From NCBI RefSeq assembly GCF_031628175.1, contig NZ_JAVLVT010000001.1, positions 682,001 through 746,000 on the forward strand: DNA of 64,000 nt. Reading direction: 5' to 3'. Position numbers and translations under genes: made by a program. The stretch is from Lipingzhangella_A rawalii (GTDB lineage: Bacteria; Actinomycetota; Actinomycetes; Streptosporangiales; Streptosporangiaceae). This document shows, one piece after another, positions 26,065 to 34,997 of the stretch (its first letter is position 1; each line of letters starts with the position of its first letter). Below the pieces are notes generated by a model that was not told the DNA's origin, did not search any database, and saw only the letters and a program-made list of their open reading frames with translations.

Positions 26065-27822
26065 TTAGTCGGACAGGGGATGCCATCGGTACATGGCACT
26101 GATCTCGGCAACGAAATCTCGGGTGACCGCGGCGACGTCCGGGTGTCCTGAGGTGTCCAGATAGCCGTTGTCGACGGTGAACGTCACCGGCAACACCGTG
26201 ACGTCACGCAGGGCCAGTTCCGGGGCGACCCGCCCGTTGGCCTGGTTGACGATCGACCAGACCTGTGAGCGCAAATCCGGATCCCCAACGAGGGCACGCC
26301 AGGAGGTGGCCAGCGGTTTTCCCTGGTCCAGCCGCCACACCTCCAGCTCGTCCACGGAAACCGTGACGAGCACGGCGCGGACCGGCCACCCCTCGTCGAG
26401 GATCACCGCATGACCGATGAGGGGATGTGCCTGGATCAGGGACACCAGGAGCCGATTCGCCTCCTGCGTCGAGGTGGGTCCCCCCGGCGGCGCAGTGTCC
26501 GGGCGCGGGGCAGGTGTCTCCTGCACGCTCGGATCCGCCCACTCCCAAGTGCCCCCCTCATTCCCCGAGCGTGGTGTCTCGGCCGGCTGCGCATCTGGAT
26601 CCGGGGTGAATGCGGCCGCCCCCCCAACGGTCTCCTGGGCCGCGGTCAGCACCTCCAGCCCCGGGATCTGTGGAGTCTGCCCGGTCGAGATCCCCACGCC
26701 GGCCAGGAAATTGTCCAACCAGTCCGGCAACGGACCGATGCTCAACGCGGCGGCAACCTCCCCGCCCGCCCCCTCCCGGATCTTGGCGTACATCCACTCG
26801 TTCATCGCACGGCGCATCCGAAGCCAGCGTCCGGGCCGGTCCGTGGCTCCGAAGCGCCCGGCGATCTCGGCGGCGGCCTCGAAGGTGTGCAGGGTCTCGG
26901 CTCCGGACCGCTGGGCGCGCTCCCGCGCTCCCCGGTAGATCTCCTGAAGCTCGGCGGGCAGACCGAGCAACAGCGTGGGCCGGAACTGTTGCCAGTGATG
27001 CTGGAGGGTTCGCGCTCCCCCACCGTCGGGATGGCCCGGCTCCAGTGCGACCACCCCGGTGTACACCTGCCTGAGCACACATGCCAGCAGGAGAACCTGG
27101 ATGGAGGGATGCCACAGGGGCAGGTGTACCACAGCCGCGGGACCGCGGCCGGGGGTGTCCGCGTCGAGTGCGAGCAGCGGATCGAGATACTCGCTGGCAA
27201 CGTGGCCGGCCTCGGCCAGGAGCTCACCATGGGTGCGAACCTGTCCCGGATCATGTTCCTTATAGGTGATGGTCGCGGGATGTTCGGAATGGGTCTGGGT
27301 CTTGCGTTGATAGACCGCGCTGGACTCCATGTAGGTTCCCAGGCGGCTGATGGCGGTGAGACCGTCCTGGTCCAGCCGCCACACCCGCCCCAGATCCGGG
27401 ATCGTGTCCCGGCATTCGGTGGCGATACGCGCGTGCTCGTCTCCCTCGACGAGCACCGCCGCCGGCCGGCAGTGCCGCAGGACGTCGCGCACCCGGGTCG
27501 TGGCCGATGCCGGATCCAGGGGGACCGCAACCGCCCCCAGAGTCCACAGTGCGAAGGAAACCAACACCCACTCGTGACGGTTACCGAGGATGAGACCGAC
27601 CCGGTCCCCCACCCCGATCCCAGCCGCGATAAACCCTTTAGCCAGGCTACTGACCTCGGAGCGCAGCTCTGTGGCGGTTATCGGCTGCCACTGTCCGTCG
27701 CCGGGCCGACCCAACAGTCGCCCCTCCGGGCTCACCTCGGCGCTGTCGTAGACGAGGTCGGCAAGGACCGTGGCGGGACGGCCCGAACCATCCACGGTGA
27801 CATCCGTGGAGCCAGCGCGCAT
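26065..27822 (-). CDS. AMP-binding (acyl-CoA synthetase-like) protein lacking catalytic motifs
   Basis: A 585-residue protein aligning overall with long-chain acyl-CoA ligases (LGNRHEWVLVSFALWTLGAV, VVHLPLWHPS, LLLGLPAELQEIYRG). The catalytic motifs are missing. At the phosphate-binding loop position it reads ATITYKEHDPGQVRTHGEL (183-201) instead of a Thr-Ser-Gly-Thr-Thr-Gly loop. At the adenine motif it has GISTGQTPQIPG rather than GYGxTE. At the C-terminal catalytic Lys region it reads FTVDNGYLDTSGHPDVAAV. The frame is intact, so this is not simple decay; it looks like a pseudoenzyme with a regulatory or structural role. Pro-rich insertion near 415-455. Confidence 0.75.
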   Translation of the reverse strand: MRAGSTDVTVDGSGRPATVLADLVYDSAEVSPEGRLLGRPGDGQWQPITATELRSEVSSLAKGFIAAGIGVGDRVGLILGNRHEWVLVSFALWTLGAVAVPLDPASATTRVRDVLRHCRPAAVLVEGDEHARIATECRDTIPDLGRVWRLDQDGLTAISRLGTYMESSAVYQRKTQTHSEHPATITYKEHDPGQVRTHGELLAEAGHVASEYLDPLLALDADTPGRGPAAVVHLPLWHPSIQVLLLACVLRQVYTGVVALEPGHPDGGGARTLQHHWQQFRPTLLLGLPAELQEIYRGARERAQRSGAETLHTFEAAAEIAGRFGATDRPGRWLRMRRAMNEWMYAKIREGAGGEVAAALSIGPLPDWLDNFLAGVGISTGQTPQIPGLEVLTAAQETVGGAAAFTPDPDAQPAETPRSGNEGGTWEWADPSVQETPAPRPDTAPPGGPTSTQEANRLLVSLIQAHPLIGHAVILDEGWPVRAVLVTVSVDELEVWRLDQGKPLATSWRALVGDPDLRSQVWSIVNQANGRVAPELALRDVTVLPVTFTVDNGYLDTSGHPDVAAVTRDFVAEISAMYRWHPLSD

Positions 27823-27933
27823 CTGTCACCCCATCTCTGTGTTTCCCCGCATACTCTGCCCGGACACGGAACATTGAGCAATGGGGCGCGACAGACCGTA
27901 TGCGGCCGCCGGGCGGGGGCGCCAGCGACCCGC

Positions 27934-29211
27934 TCAGGGAGTGACTCGACGCAGCCCCAGACACAGCATCCCGGCCCCCAGTCCGGCGCCGAGCATCACC
28001 GCACTCATGCTGGTAAGGGTGGCCTCGCCGGTGGACGTCAGCCCCGCCAGAGCCGACACGCTGCCACCCAGCGCAAACTGCATCGACCCGATCAGCGCGG
28101 AGGCGGTCCCCGCCACGGAGGGTTCCTGGCTGGCGATCGCGAGACTGGTGGCGTTGGGAAGCACAAACCCGACACTGAGCATCAGCAGGAACAACAGAAC
28201 GGTCAGACCCACCAGCGACGTGTGGCCGGTTGCGGCCAGCAGCATTTGGGTTGATACCAACAGGACGGCTGCCGCCAGCCCACACACGAGCCTGCGGCGG
28301 ATCCCGACCCGTCCGATCAACAGGGCGTTGACCTGAGTACCACTGATGAGGCCCACGGTGTTGACTGCGAACACCAGGCTGAACTGCTGGGCGGTGGCAC
28401 CCAATTGGCTCTGGGCAACGAAGGAGAAACTTGCGATATAGGTGAACATCATGCCGAAACTGAGGCTGAGGATCAGGGTCGGCAGGATGAACGCGGGGGT
28501 ACGTAGCATCCCCGTGAAGGTGCGCAGCAGCATCCCTGGGGTGCGCGGACGGCGCCGCGACGCCGGAAGACTCTCCGGAAGGAGGGTGTAGACCAGCACC
28601 ACGCTGATCGTGCTCACCACCGCGAGCAGGACGAAACCCAGCTGCCAGGGCCCCACCAGCAACAGCTGGCCGCCGATGATCGGGCCGACCATGGGAGCGA
28701 TCCCCATCACGAGGATGAGCCGAGACAGGATCCGGGTGACCTCGTCTCCCGCAAACAGGTCACGGACGATGGCACGTGAGATGACGGCACCGGCCGCGCC
28801 GGCGACGCCCTGCACGAAACGTACGGCGACGAAGGCCTCGACCGTTGGTACGACGGTGCACAGGAGGGAGGCCACGGTGAACACCGACATTCCGATCAGC
28901 AGCGGCCGGCGGCGCCCCCAGGCGTCGCTCATGGGGCCAATGGCGAGCTGCCCCACGGCCAGTCCCACCATGATCGCGGTCAGGGTCAGCTGGACCCGCG
29001 CCTCGGTCGTCGCCAGATCGTCGGCAATGGCAGGCATGGCGGGTAGGTAGAGGTCGGTTGCCAGCGGCCCGGTCGCGGCCAGCACTCCCAGCACGAACAC
29101 CAGCAGCACGACAAAGCGGCGCGGATAGGCCGCGCTGGGGGGAGTATCAGAGCCCAGCGACGACGCGGACGTGGCGGGAGTACTCGCAGCCGCGGGCGAC
29201 GGGGACGGCAC
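27934..29211 (-). CDS. Bcr/CflA-family multidrug efflux MFS transporter
   Basis: A 425-residue major facilitator protein with twelve hydrophobic segments. The loop 2-3 motif is GPMSDAWGRRRPLLIGM, and ATDLYLPAMPAIADDL in the first segment is typical of the Bcr/CflA drug:H+ antiporter group. It is expected in the cytoplasmic membrane, exporting drugs such as bicyclomycin or chloramphenicol in relatives. The start is a GTG at 29211 after GAGGTG. It is divergent from the erm locus, so a shared antibiotic response is plausible but not demonstrated. Confidence 0.9.
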   Translation of the reverse strand: MPSPSPAAASTPATSASSLGSDTPPSAAYPRRFVVLLVFVLGVLAATGPLATDLYLPAMPAIADDLATTEARVQLTLTAIMVGLAVGQLAIGPMSDAWGRRRPLLIGMSVFTVASLLCTVVPTVEAFVAVRFVQGVAGAAGAVISRAIVRDLFAGDEVTRILSRLILVMGIAPMVGPIIGGQLLLVGPWQLGFVLLAVVSTISVVLVYTLLPESLPASRRRPRTPGMLLRTFTGMLRTPAFILPTLILSLSFGMMFTYIASFSFVAQSQLGATAQQFSLVFAVNTVGLISGTQVNALLIGRVGIRRRLVCGLAAAVLLVSTQMLLAATGHTSLVGLTVLLFLLMLSVGFVLPNATSLAIASQEPSVAGTASALIGSMQFALGGSVSALAGLTSTGEATLTSMSAVMLGAGLGAGMLCLGLRRVTP

Positions 29212-29358
29212 GGTGACACCTCGATCCGTGGGAGGAGTGATCAGGGGTCGATCGGTGGCTGGAATCAGCTTCCGGGTGCACTAACGCCCCATCTCGGTTG
29301 GTTCATCCCATCTCCGTCGCAGTGTGGCGTGCACCACGGCCCGAACGGGGGGGCACAG

Positions 29359-29395
29359 AAAAATTCTTGCTCCGTTCCCTCGCCTCGACTAAATT
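29359..29395 (+). promoter_or_regulatory. Predicted WhiB7-type promoter of the erm locus
   Basis: An A/T run AAAAATTC (29359-29366) lies immediately upstream of a -35-like TTGCTC (29367-29372), followed after exactly 17 bases by a -10-like TAAATT (29390-29395). An AT-rich block just before the -35 is the known recognition feature of WhiB7, which activates erm and efflux genes in actinobacteria. Transcription would begin near 29402, a few bases before ATG 29405. Confidence 0.6.
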
Positions 29396-29404
29396 CGCCG
29401 CGCT

Positions 29405-29539
29405 ATGTGTGCCTTCATGATGATCGAGACTGACGTGCGCGGCGCGGCCGACGTCGCCCGGCACGTCCGGTTCGCCCGGCTCCGGGATGACGCTGTGCCC
29501 TGGACGTTCCGGGCGGACGCTGCACCTGATCCCCGATAA
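29405..29539 (+). CDS. Putative 44-residue leader reading frame upstream of erm
   Basis: A 44-codon frame (MCAFMMIETDVRGAADVARH...) opens just after the predicted transcription start, so it could be translated from a nearly leaderless mRNA; no ribosome site is present. Its first 25 codons mostly end in G or C like real genes here. The TAA stop lies inside the loop of a hairpin at 29531-29545. This layout resembles leader-peptide attenuation of erm and whiB7 genes, in which ribosome stalling changes RNA folding. I do not recognise the peptide; it could also be a small unrelated protein. Confidence 0.45.
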   Translation: MCAFMMIETDVRGAADVARHVRFARLRDDAVPWTFRADAAPDPR

Positions 29540-29548
29540 GCGGGGTTT
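29531..29548 (+). terminator. Possible attenuator hairpin at the end of the erm leader frame
   Basis: CCCCG (29531-29535) pairs with CGGGG (29541-29545) around ATAAG, followed by TTT. The stop codon of the leader frame falls in the loop, so a translating ribosome would prevent folding. The stem is short, and a longer 269-base untranslated region lies between it and erm. Confidence 0.4.
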
Positions 29549-29808
29549 GCGTCGACCATCGGACGTGATGTGTGCGTCCCGCAACGGTGCCCCCGTCGCA
29601 GGACCACACCCTGTTGGCCCGGCATCCCACCCGTAGCGCGGGTGGTCGATCGGTGCCGGCGCCTGCGGTTGGGCTGCGCTGGGACGCGTCCAGAGCTTCG
29701 GTGCCCATGGACCGCTGGGGACCGGTGGACGTCCTTGTTGACTCCCCGGTCCCCCACTCCTGCCCGACACCGGCGGCGTCGGGAGGGGAGAAACCGAGGA
29801 CAACACAC

Positions 29809-30612
29809 ATGTCTCGATCCACATCATCACGCATGTCCCAGCCCGCGCGGCGGGCACTGTCCCAGAACTTTCTGGTGGATTCCCGGGTCGCACACGCCGT
29901 CGTGCGCACGGCCGGTGACCAGCTGGATCTCCCCACGCTGGAGATCGGCGCGGGAACCGGGGCGTTGACCCGGCTGCTGGCACCCCGCTGCCGGAAGCTC
30001 ACGCTCCATGAGCGAGATCCCGAGTTGGTGGCGCAGCTACGGCGGCGCTTCGCGCAATATCCCCGGGTGCGCTGCGTCCAAGGCGACTTCCTCCGGACGC
30101 AGGCTCCCCGAACCCCGTTCACAGTGGTGGGTAACATCCCGTACGCCCGCACCTCCGCCATCGTCAACTGGTGTCTGGAAGCCAATGAGCTGCGCTCGGC
30201 CACACTGGTCACGCAGCTGGAGTATGCGCGCAAACGCACCGGTGAGTTCGGGACCTGGACCCGGGTCACGGTGCTGAGCTGGCCCGAGTTCGAATGGCGT
30301 CTGGTGCGGCGGGTCCCCCGCCACAGTTTCCGCCCCGTGCCCCGGGTGGACTCGGCGATACTCCAGATCCGGCGTCGATCGCAGCCACTGGTGGAACCAC
30401 GATCACTCCCGGGCTACCGACAACTGGTCCGACTCGGGTTCTCGGGCAGGGGCGGAGGCATCGGACCGTCGCTCCGCCAGCAACTCCCCAGAAACCCGCT
30501 CCATCGCGCCCTCGCTGGCGCCGGGGTCGAGCCGACAACCCCGGTGGGGCTCGTTGCACCACAGCAGTGGCAGACGGTGTTCCACATGCTGCGCACTGGG
30601 GGGCATCTCTAG
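29809..30612 (+). CDS. erm: 23S rRNA adenine N6-methyltransferase, Erm family
   Basis: A 267-residue SAM-dependent methyltransferase that should methylate A2058 of 23S rRNA and give macrolide-lincosamide-streptogramin B resistance. Motifs: QNFLVDSRVAHAVV, SAM-binding LEIGAGTGALTRLL, catalytic GNIPYARTSAIVNW, and the Erm-type block KRTGEFGTWTRVTVLSWPEF. The C-terminal region PSLRQQLPRN also fits Erm. KsgA was considered, but these features favour Erm. The ATG at 29809 has GAGGA eight bases upstream. A WhiB7-like promoter, leader frame and hairpin upstream suggest antibiotic-inducible expression. Confidence 0.88.
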   Translation: MSRSTSSRMSQPARRALSQNFLVDSRVAHAVVRTAGDQLDLPTLEIGAGTGALTRLLAPRCRKLTLHERDPELVAQLRRRFAQYPRVRCVQGDFLRTQAPRTPFTVVGNIPYARTSAIVNWCLEANELRSATLVTQLEYARKRTGEFGTWTRVTVLSWPEFEWRLVRRVPRHSFRPVPRVDSAILQIRRRSQPLVEPRSLPGYRQLVRLGFSGRGGGIGPSLRQQLPRNPLHRALAGAGVEPTTPVGLVAPQQWQTVFHMLRTGGHL

Positions 30613-30706
30613 TGCATCCGTAGTACATCCGCCGGCCGGGGGATACCTTCCCCCGGCCGCTATCCTCGACAGTGCCCGTCTCCACTGTCGAACTTCGGAG
30701 TGCGCA

Positions 30707-31477
30707 TTGACCGCCCCACCGGACAGCACCACACCCGAGGTGCAGCTGAGTTCCCCCTGCAACTTCCGTGATCTTGGTGGACACCTCACGGCCACCGGCA
30801 CGGTTCGCACCGGCCGGGTGTACCGCAGTGACGACGTTGCGACCACCACTCCGGAGTTCGCGACATCCATGCTCGATGAACACGGTGTCGGGCACGTCAT
30901 TGACCTCCGTTCGGCCAACGAGGTGGCCTTCACCGGGCGCGGGCCACTGGCCAGCCTTCCGGTGACCTACCACCATCTCCCCCTCATCGACCGCTATACC
31001 CCACGTCTGGAACGCCCCCCGGCCACCGCCGAGGAGATGGGACGCGGCTATGTGCACATGGTGGAGAACGCGGCATCCCGTCTGGCGATGGCCCTCCAGT
31101 TGGTGGCCGCCGCAGACCGAGCGGTGGTGTTCCACTGCGCGGCGGGCAAGGACCGCACCGGCGTGCTCGCGGCTCTCCTCCTCAGCGTCCTCGAGGTCGA
31201 CCCGGTGGATATCGTTGCCGACTACACCCGCACCGACGAGGTCATGCCCCAGGTCAACACCCGACTGGCCCCACTCATCGCCGCGGCCCACGCCAATGGA
31301 CGCTCCGAGCCACTGGCCGACGATCACCCACTCCTCCGGGCGCCGGCCGTATCCATGACCGAGTTCCTCCAGGTCATGACCGAACGGCATGGTCATCCGC
31401 TGTCGCCGCTGCGCGCGGCCGGGCTGACGTTCGACATCGAACAGCGACTTCGGGAACGGCTCGTGGCCGAAGGCTAG
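30707..31477 (+). CDS. Tyrosine-protein phosphatase
   Basis: A 256-residue protein of the MptpB/Y_phosphatase3 type. The P-loop signature is HCAAGKDRTG (Cys nucleophile, Arg), and the N-terminus has NFRDLGGHLTATGTVRTGRV and VYRSDD, as in family members that dephosphorylate phosphotyrosine or phosphoinositides. The start is taken as TTG 30707, six bases after CGGAG, because the frame upstream (to 30554) overlaps the erm end and is not conserved in character. Neighbours give no clue to the substrate. Confidence 0.85.
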   Translation: MTAPPDSTTPEVQLSSPCNFRDLGGHLTATGTVRTGRVYRSDDVATTTPEFATSMLDEHGVGHVIDLRSANEVAFTGRGPLASLPVTYHHLPLIDRYTPRLERPPATAEEMGRGYVHMVENAASRLAMALQLVAAADRAVVFHCAAGKDRTGVLAALLLSVLEVDPVDIVADYTRTDEVMPQVNTRLAPLIAAAHANGRSEPLADDHPLLRAPAVSMTEFLQVMTERHGHPLSPLRAAGLTFDIEQRLRERLVAEG

Positions 31478-31635
31478 ACACTCCATGGGTGACGGGGACC
31501 GCGTCGAAGGTTTCGCTGTGGGTATGCCGTGACCAGGACCGGGATCGGGGCTGTGCTCCTCGATCCCGCGGAGTGCTCCGCGCGTTGCGCCGGAGTTCAG
31601 GTCACCAGCCACGACGCAGTAGGGGGAGGACCGTC

Positions 31636-33960
31636 ATGGCATCCACCGCGCCCGAGAACGACCCACGCCAGGACGAACCCGAAGTGGGCCCACCCGCCGA
31701 TCATGCGGTCGGCATCCCCGCCATTGTGGAGAGCATGCGGGTGACCGGGCAACAGTCCGGTATGCGGCGCGGGCTCCCCACCCTGGTGGATGTCAATCAA
31801 CGCTCGGGCTTCGACTGTCCGGGATGCGCCTGGCCCGAGCCCGACCACCGCCATCCCGCGGAGTTCTGCGAGAACGGAGCCAAGGCAGTAGCGGAGGAGG
31901 CCACGCGGCGCGCGGTTGACCCGGACTTCTTCGCCCAGCACTCGGTCTCGGATCTCGCCGGGCGCTCCGGATACTGGCTGGGCCAGCAGGGGCGCCTCAC
32001 CCAGCCCATGCTGCTGGACCGTGCGGCCAGTCACTACACCCCCATCACCTGGGACGAGGCCTTCGATCTTCTCGCCTCCGAGCTGAGGCAGCTCCCCAGC
32101 CCCGACCGGGCGGTGTTCTACACCTCGGGGCGCACGAGCAACGAGGCCGCGTTCCTGTACCAGCTCTTCGCGCGACAGTTCGGGACGAACAACCTTCCCG
32201 ACTGCTCGAACATGTGCCACGAGTCCTCCGGTGAGGCCCTCGGCGAAACCCTGGGCATCGGCAAGGGCAGCGTGCTGTTGGAGGACATCTACCAGGCAGA
32301 CGTGATCATCGTTGCCGGGCAGAATCCCGGAACCAACCACCCACGGATGCTGACCGCGCTGGAACGTGCGAAACGCTCCGGTTCGCGGATCATCACGGTG
32401 AACCCGTTGCCGGAGACAGGAATGCGTCGGTTCAAGAATCCACAGACCGCGCGCGGAATCGTGGGCCGGGGAACCCGGCTGACCGATCTGTTCCTCCAGA
32501 TCCGGCTGGGCGGCGACTTGGGGCTGTTCCAAGCCCTTAACCGCCTGCTGCTCCAGGTGGACGAGCACGATCCCGGTGCCGAGGCGGTGGACCGGGAGTT
32601 CGTCGAGCGCTACACCCACGGCTTCGAGGACCTCCGGGCGGCCCTCCTGGAATCCGGGGAGGAGGAGTTCTGGGGCCAGGTGCAGCGAGCCACCGGTCTG
32701 GAACGCCAGGAGATCGAGGAAGCACTGGCGATGCTGCTCACATCCCGTCGAATCGTGGTGTGCTGGGCGATGGGACTGACCCAGCACCAACACGCCGTGC
32801 CCACGATCCGCGAGATCGTGAACTTCCTGCTGCTGCGCGGTGCAATCGGGCGTCCCGGTGCCGGGGTGTGTCCGGTACGGGGCCACAGCAACGTCCAGGG
32901 CGACCGCACCATGGGTATCTACGAACGCCCGGACCCGGCCTTTCTGGATGCGCTGGCCACCGAGTTCGGTTTCGCCCCGCCCCGGGAACCGGGTTTGGAC
33001 ACGGTCAACGCGATCCGCGCCATGCGTGACGGACGGGTCGGGGTGTTCATGGCGATGGGCGGCAACTTCGTCTCCGCGACGCCGGACACCGACACGACCG
33101 AGGCTGCGATGCGCCGGTGTGGACTGACGGTCCACGTGTCCACGAAGCTGAATCGTTCGCACGTGGTCACCGGGGCGCGGGCTCTGATCCTGCCGGCGCG
33201 GGCCCGCAGTGACCACGATGTGCAGGACGGGCGCGAGCAGTTCGTCACGGTGGAGGATTCGATGGGCATGGTGCACGCTTCCCGTGGCAGCGTGCCACCG
33301 CTGTCGGCGCAGATGCGCTCCGAGGTGGATATCATCACCAATCTCGCCCGGCGGGTCCTGGGGCCGGACAACCCGGTTCCCTGGGAACGGATGCGTTCGG
33401 ACTACGACACGATCCGGGACCGGATCGAAGGGGTGGTTCCGGGGTTCACGAACTTCAACGCGCGGGTTCGCGAACCCGGCGGATTCGCCCTACCGCACGC
33501 ACCCCGCGACAGCCGCACCTTCCCCACCGCCACCGGACGCGCCCACTTCACCGCCAATACTCTCACCGCACCGGAGGTGCCCTCGGGGCATCTGCTGTTG
33601 CAGACTCTGCGCTCGCACGACCAGTACAACACCACCATCTACGGTCTTGACGACCGCTACCGCGGTGTGCACAACGGCCGGCGGGTCGTGTTCGTCAACC
33701 CGACTGATGCCGAGGAGCTGGGTGTCGCGGATGGGGACTACGTCGATCTGGTCAGCGCGTGGTCGGATGCGCGTGAACGCCGGGCCCCGCACTTTCGGGT
33801 GGTGTCCTATCCGACGGCTCGCGGTTGTGCCGCTGCCTACTATCCCGAAACGAACGTGCTGGTCCCCCTGGACTCGACGGCCGAGGCGAGCAACACGCCG
33901 ACCTCCAAGTCGATCGTGGTGCGTCTCGAACCGGACAGCGGGGACTACCAGCCGTTCTGA
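31636..33960 (+). CDS. FdhF/YdeP-family molybdopterin oxidoreductase
   Basis: A 774-residue molybdopterin enzyme. It starts at ATG 31636 after AGGGGGAGGA; the N-terminus contains SGFDCPGCAWPEP. Molybdopterin domain motifs include FYTSGRTSNEAAFLYQLFAR, IIVAGQNPGTNHPRML, RGAIGRPGAGVCPVRGHSN and a C-terminal MopB-type dinucleotide-binding barrel (YNTTIYGLDDRYRGVHNGRR). The formate dehydrogenase FeS-cluster Cys set is not present in full, as usual for the YdeP group, whose physiological substrate is not established. It probably stands alone here, with no partner subunits nearby. Confidence 0.9.
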   Translation: MASTAPENDPRQDEPEVGPPADHAVGIPAIVESMRVTGQQSGMRRGLPTLVDVNQRSGFDCPGCAWPEPDHRHPAEFCENGAKAVAEEATRRAVDPDFFAQHSVSDLAGRSGYWLGQQGRLTQPMLLDRAASHYTPITWDEAFDLLASELRQLPSPDRAVFYTSGRTSNEAAFLYQLFARQFGTNNLPDCSNMCHESSGEALGETLGIGKGSVLLEDIYQADVIIVAGQNPGTNHPRMLTALERAKRSGSRIITVNPLPETGMRRFKNPQTARGIVGRGTRLTDLFLQIRLGGDLGLFQALNRLLLQVDEHDPGAEAVDREFVERYTHGFEDLRAALLESGEEEFWGQVQRATGLERQEIEEALAMLLTSRRIVVCWAMGLTQHQHAVPTIREIVNFLLLRGAIGRPGAGVCPVRGHSNVQGDRTMGIYERPDPAFLDALATEFGFAPPREPGLDTVNAIRAMRDGRVGVFMAMGGNFVSATPDTDTTEAAMRRCGLTVHVSTKLNRSHVVTGARALILPARARSDHDVQDGREQFVTVEDSMGMVHASRGSVPPLSAQMRSEVDIITNLARRVLGPDNPVPWERMRSDYDTIRDRIEGVVPGFTNFNARVREPGGFALPHAPRDSRTFPTATGRAHFTANTLTAPEVPSGHLLLQTLRSHDQYNTTIYGLDDRYRGVHNGRRVVFVNPTDAEELGVADGDYVDLVSAWSDARERRAPHFRVVSYPTARGCAAAYYPETNVLVPLDSTAEASNTPTSKSIVVRLEPDSGDYQPF

Positions 33961-34298
33961 CCGCGGGCGTCGCGCTCGCACATCCGGCCGGGATGCGTGG
34001 GCGCCCTGGCCGGTGCCGTCCAGAGGACCACCAGGTCCAGTGCACACACCGCCCGGTCCGTGCTCGCCAGGACCGCGTGCACCATGGGCAGCATCGCGAC
34101 GGTTCCGGTGATGTGGAGCGTGGTGGCGTCCGTCTCCGAGACGCGCACCGAGAACACCGGCTGTATGGCGGTCAGCTGGCGGCGGTGCCGCGGCTCCAGG
34201 GGGGCGGTGAGGTGGAGGGTGAGCTGGTGCGTGGCCCGAGGTGTGGCCCGCCGTTCCTGGGACGTGGTGCTCGCCAGGCTGGGTTCCGTTGCCCTCAC
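33945..34298 (-). CDS. Hypothetical protein translationally coupled to ABC membrane protein
   Basis: A 117-residue protein of unknown function. Its GTG start (34298) follows the TAG stop of the upstream membrane protein without any gap, and GGAG lies seven bases before it, so it is part of the GntR-ABC operon. The middle (HQLTLHLTAPLEPRHRRQLT, VFSVRVSETDATTLHITGTV) alternates strand and helix; the tail is Arg-rich. There are no membrane segments. The end overlaps the convergent molybdopterin gene by 16 bases. It may be an accessory domain of the transporter, but no family was recognised. Confidence 0.55.
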   Translation of the reverse strand: MRATEPSLASTTSQERRATPRATHQLTLHLTAPLEPRHRRQLTAIQPVFSVRVSETDATTLHITGTVAMLPMVHAVLASTDRAVCALDLVVLWTAPARAPTHPGRMCERDARGQNGW

Positions 34299-34997
34299 CT
34301 ACCGACTCCAGGGACGAAGTGGGATGGTACGCACGACCAGCCAGGTGACCGCCACACAGCCCACGACGGCCGCGACTGCCGCCGGCACGGCCTGAGGCAG
34401 CGAGACGGGTTCCGACCCGAGCACGTGTATGTGGACCGTCCACAGCAGCGCCGCTGCCACGGGCAACACCCCAAGGGCACAGCGGTGGCTGCGGTAGAAG
34501 CCCGCACCGACGAGCCCCCCGACCGCGATCCAGACGGGAACCGTGAGCGTGTAGCCGACGAAGATCGCCCAGAACTGGTCCGGGGCCGTGTAGAACCCGG
34601 TGGCGGCTGGTGTGTGTGGTGCCTCAAGGGCCCCGTACAGCACCCCCTCGAGCCAGTACCCTCCGACGATGAGCACCCCCGTGGCGGGGCCGACACTCAG
34701 CAGTGCGAGCGTGTACAGAATCGTGAACTCTCGCCGGGTTCGACCGTGGCTGAGCAACTGCGGCATGGTCACCGTGGTGCAGTACACCCCCAGCCCCAGC
34801 AGGAACCAGAGCACGATCTGGATCAGGCTGGACCAGCCGCTCTCGGAGAGGGGCCCGACGAAAAGGTGTACGCCCACGGCCAGGGCCAGGGCGAGCGCGA
34901 GGCCACCAGCAGTGAAGAACAGCGCGCCGAGGATGTAGTCAAGTACGACACGACGGGCGGCCCGCAGGGTACTTCGGTCGATAGTTGTGGACGTCAC
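34299..34997 (-). CDS. Membrane protein of a YtrA-type ABC transporter operon
   Basis: A 232-residue integral membrane protein with about six hydrophobic segments (DYILGALFFTAGGLALALAL, LIQIVLWFLLGLGVYCTTV, FWAIFVGYTLTVPVWIAVGG, VPAAVAAVVGCVAVTWLVV). It is the likely permease partner of the ATPase encoded immediately upstream, whose stop overlaps its start by four bases. It is ABC-2-like in layout but carries no sharp motif. In comparable GntR/YtrA operons such transporters respond to cell-wall-active antibiotics; that role is inferred. Confidence 0.75.
   Translation of the reverse strand: MTSTTIDRSTLRAARRVVLDYILGALFFTAGGLALALALAVGVHLFVGPLSESGWSSLIQIVLWFLLGLGVYCTTVTMPQLLSHGRTRREFTILYTLALLSVGPATGVLIVGGYWLEGVLYGALEAPHTPAATGFYTAPDQFWAIFVGYTLTVPVWIAVGGLVGAGFYRSHRCALGVLPVAAALLWTVHIHVLGSEPVSLPQAVPAAVAAVVGCVAVTWLVVRTIPLRPWSR

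Noticed and set aside
26410..28254. A 614-codon plus-strand frame opposite the AMP-binding protein
   Set aside because: Arg/Gly/Pro/His-rich with no motifs, and it is mirrored by a gene with family similarity on the other strand.
29809..30612. KsgA-type 16S rRNA dimethyltransferase instead of Erm
   Set aside because: The block KRTGEFGTWTRVTVLSWPEF and the upstream leader layout fit Erm; the organism would have its ksgA elsewhere.
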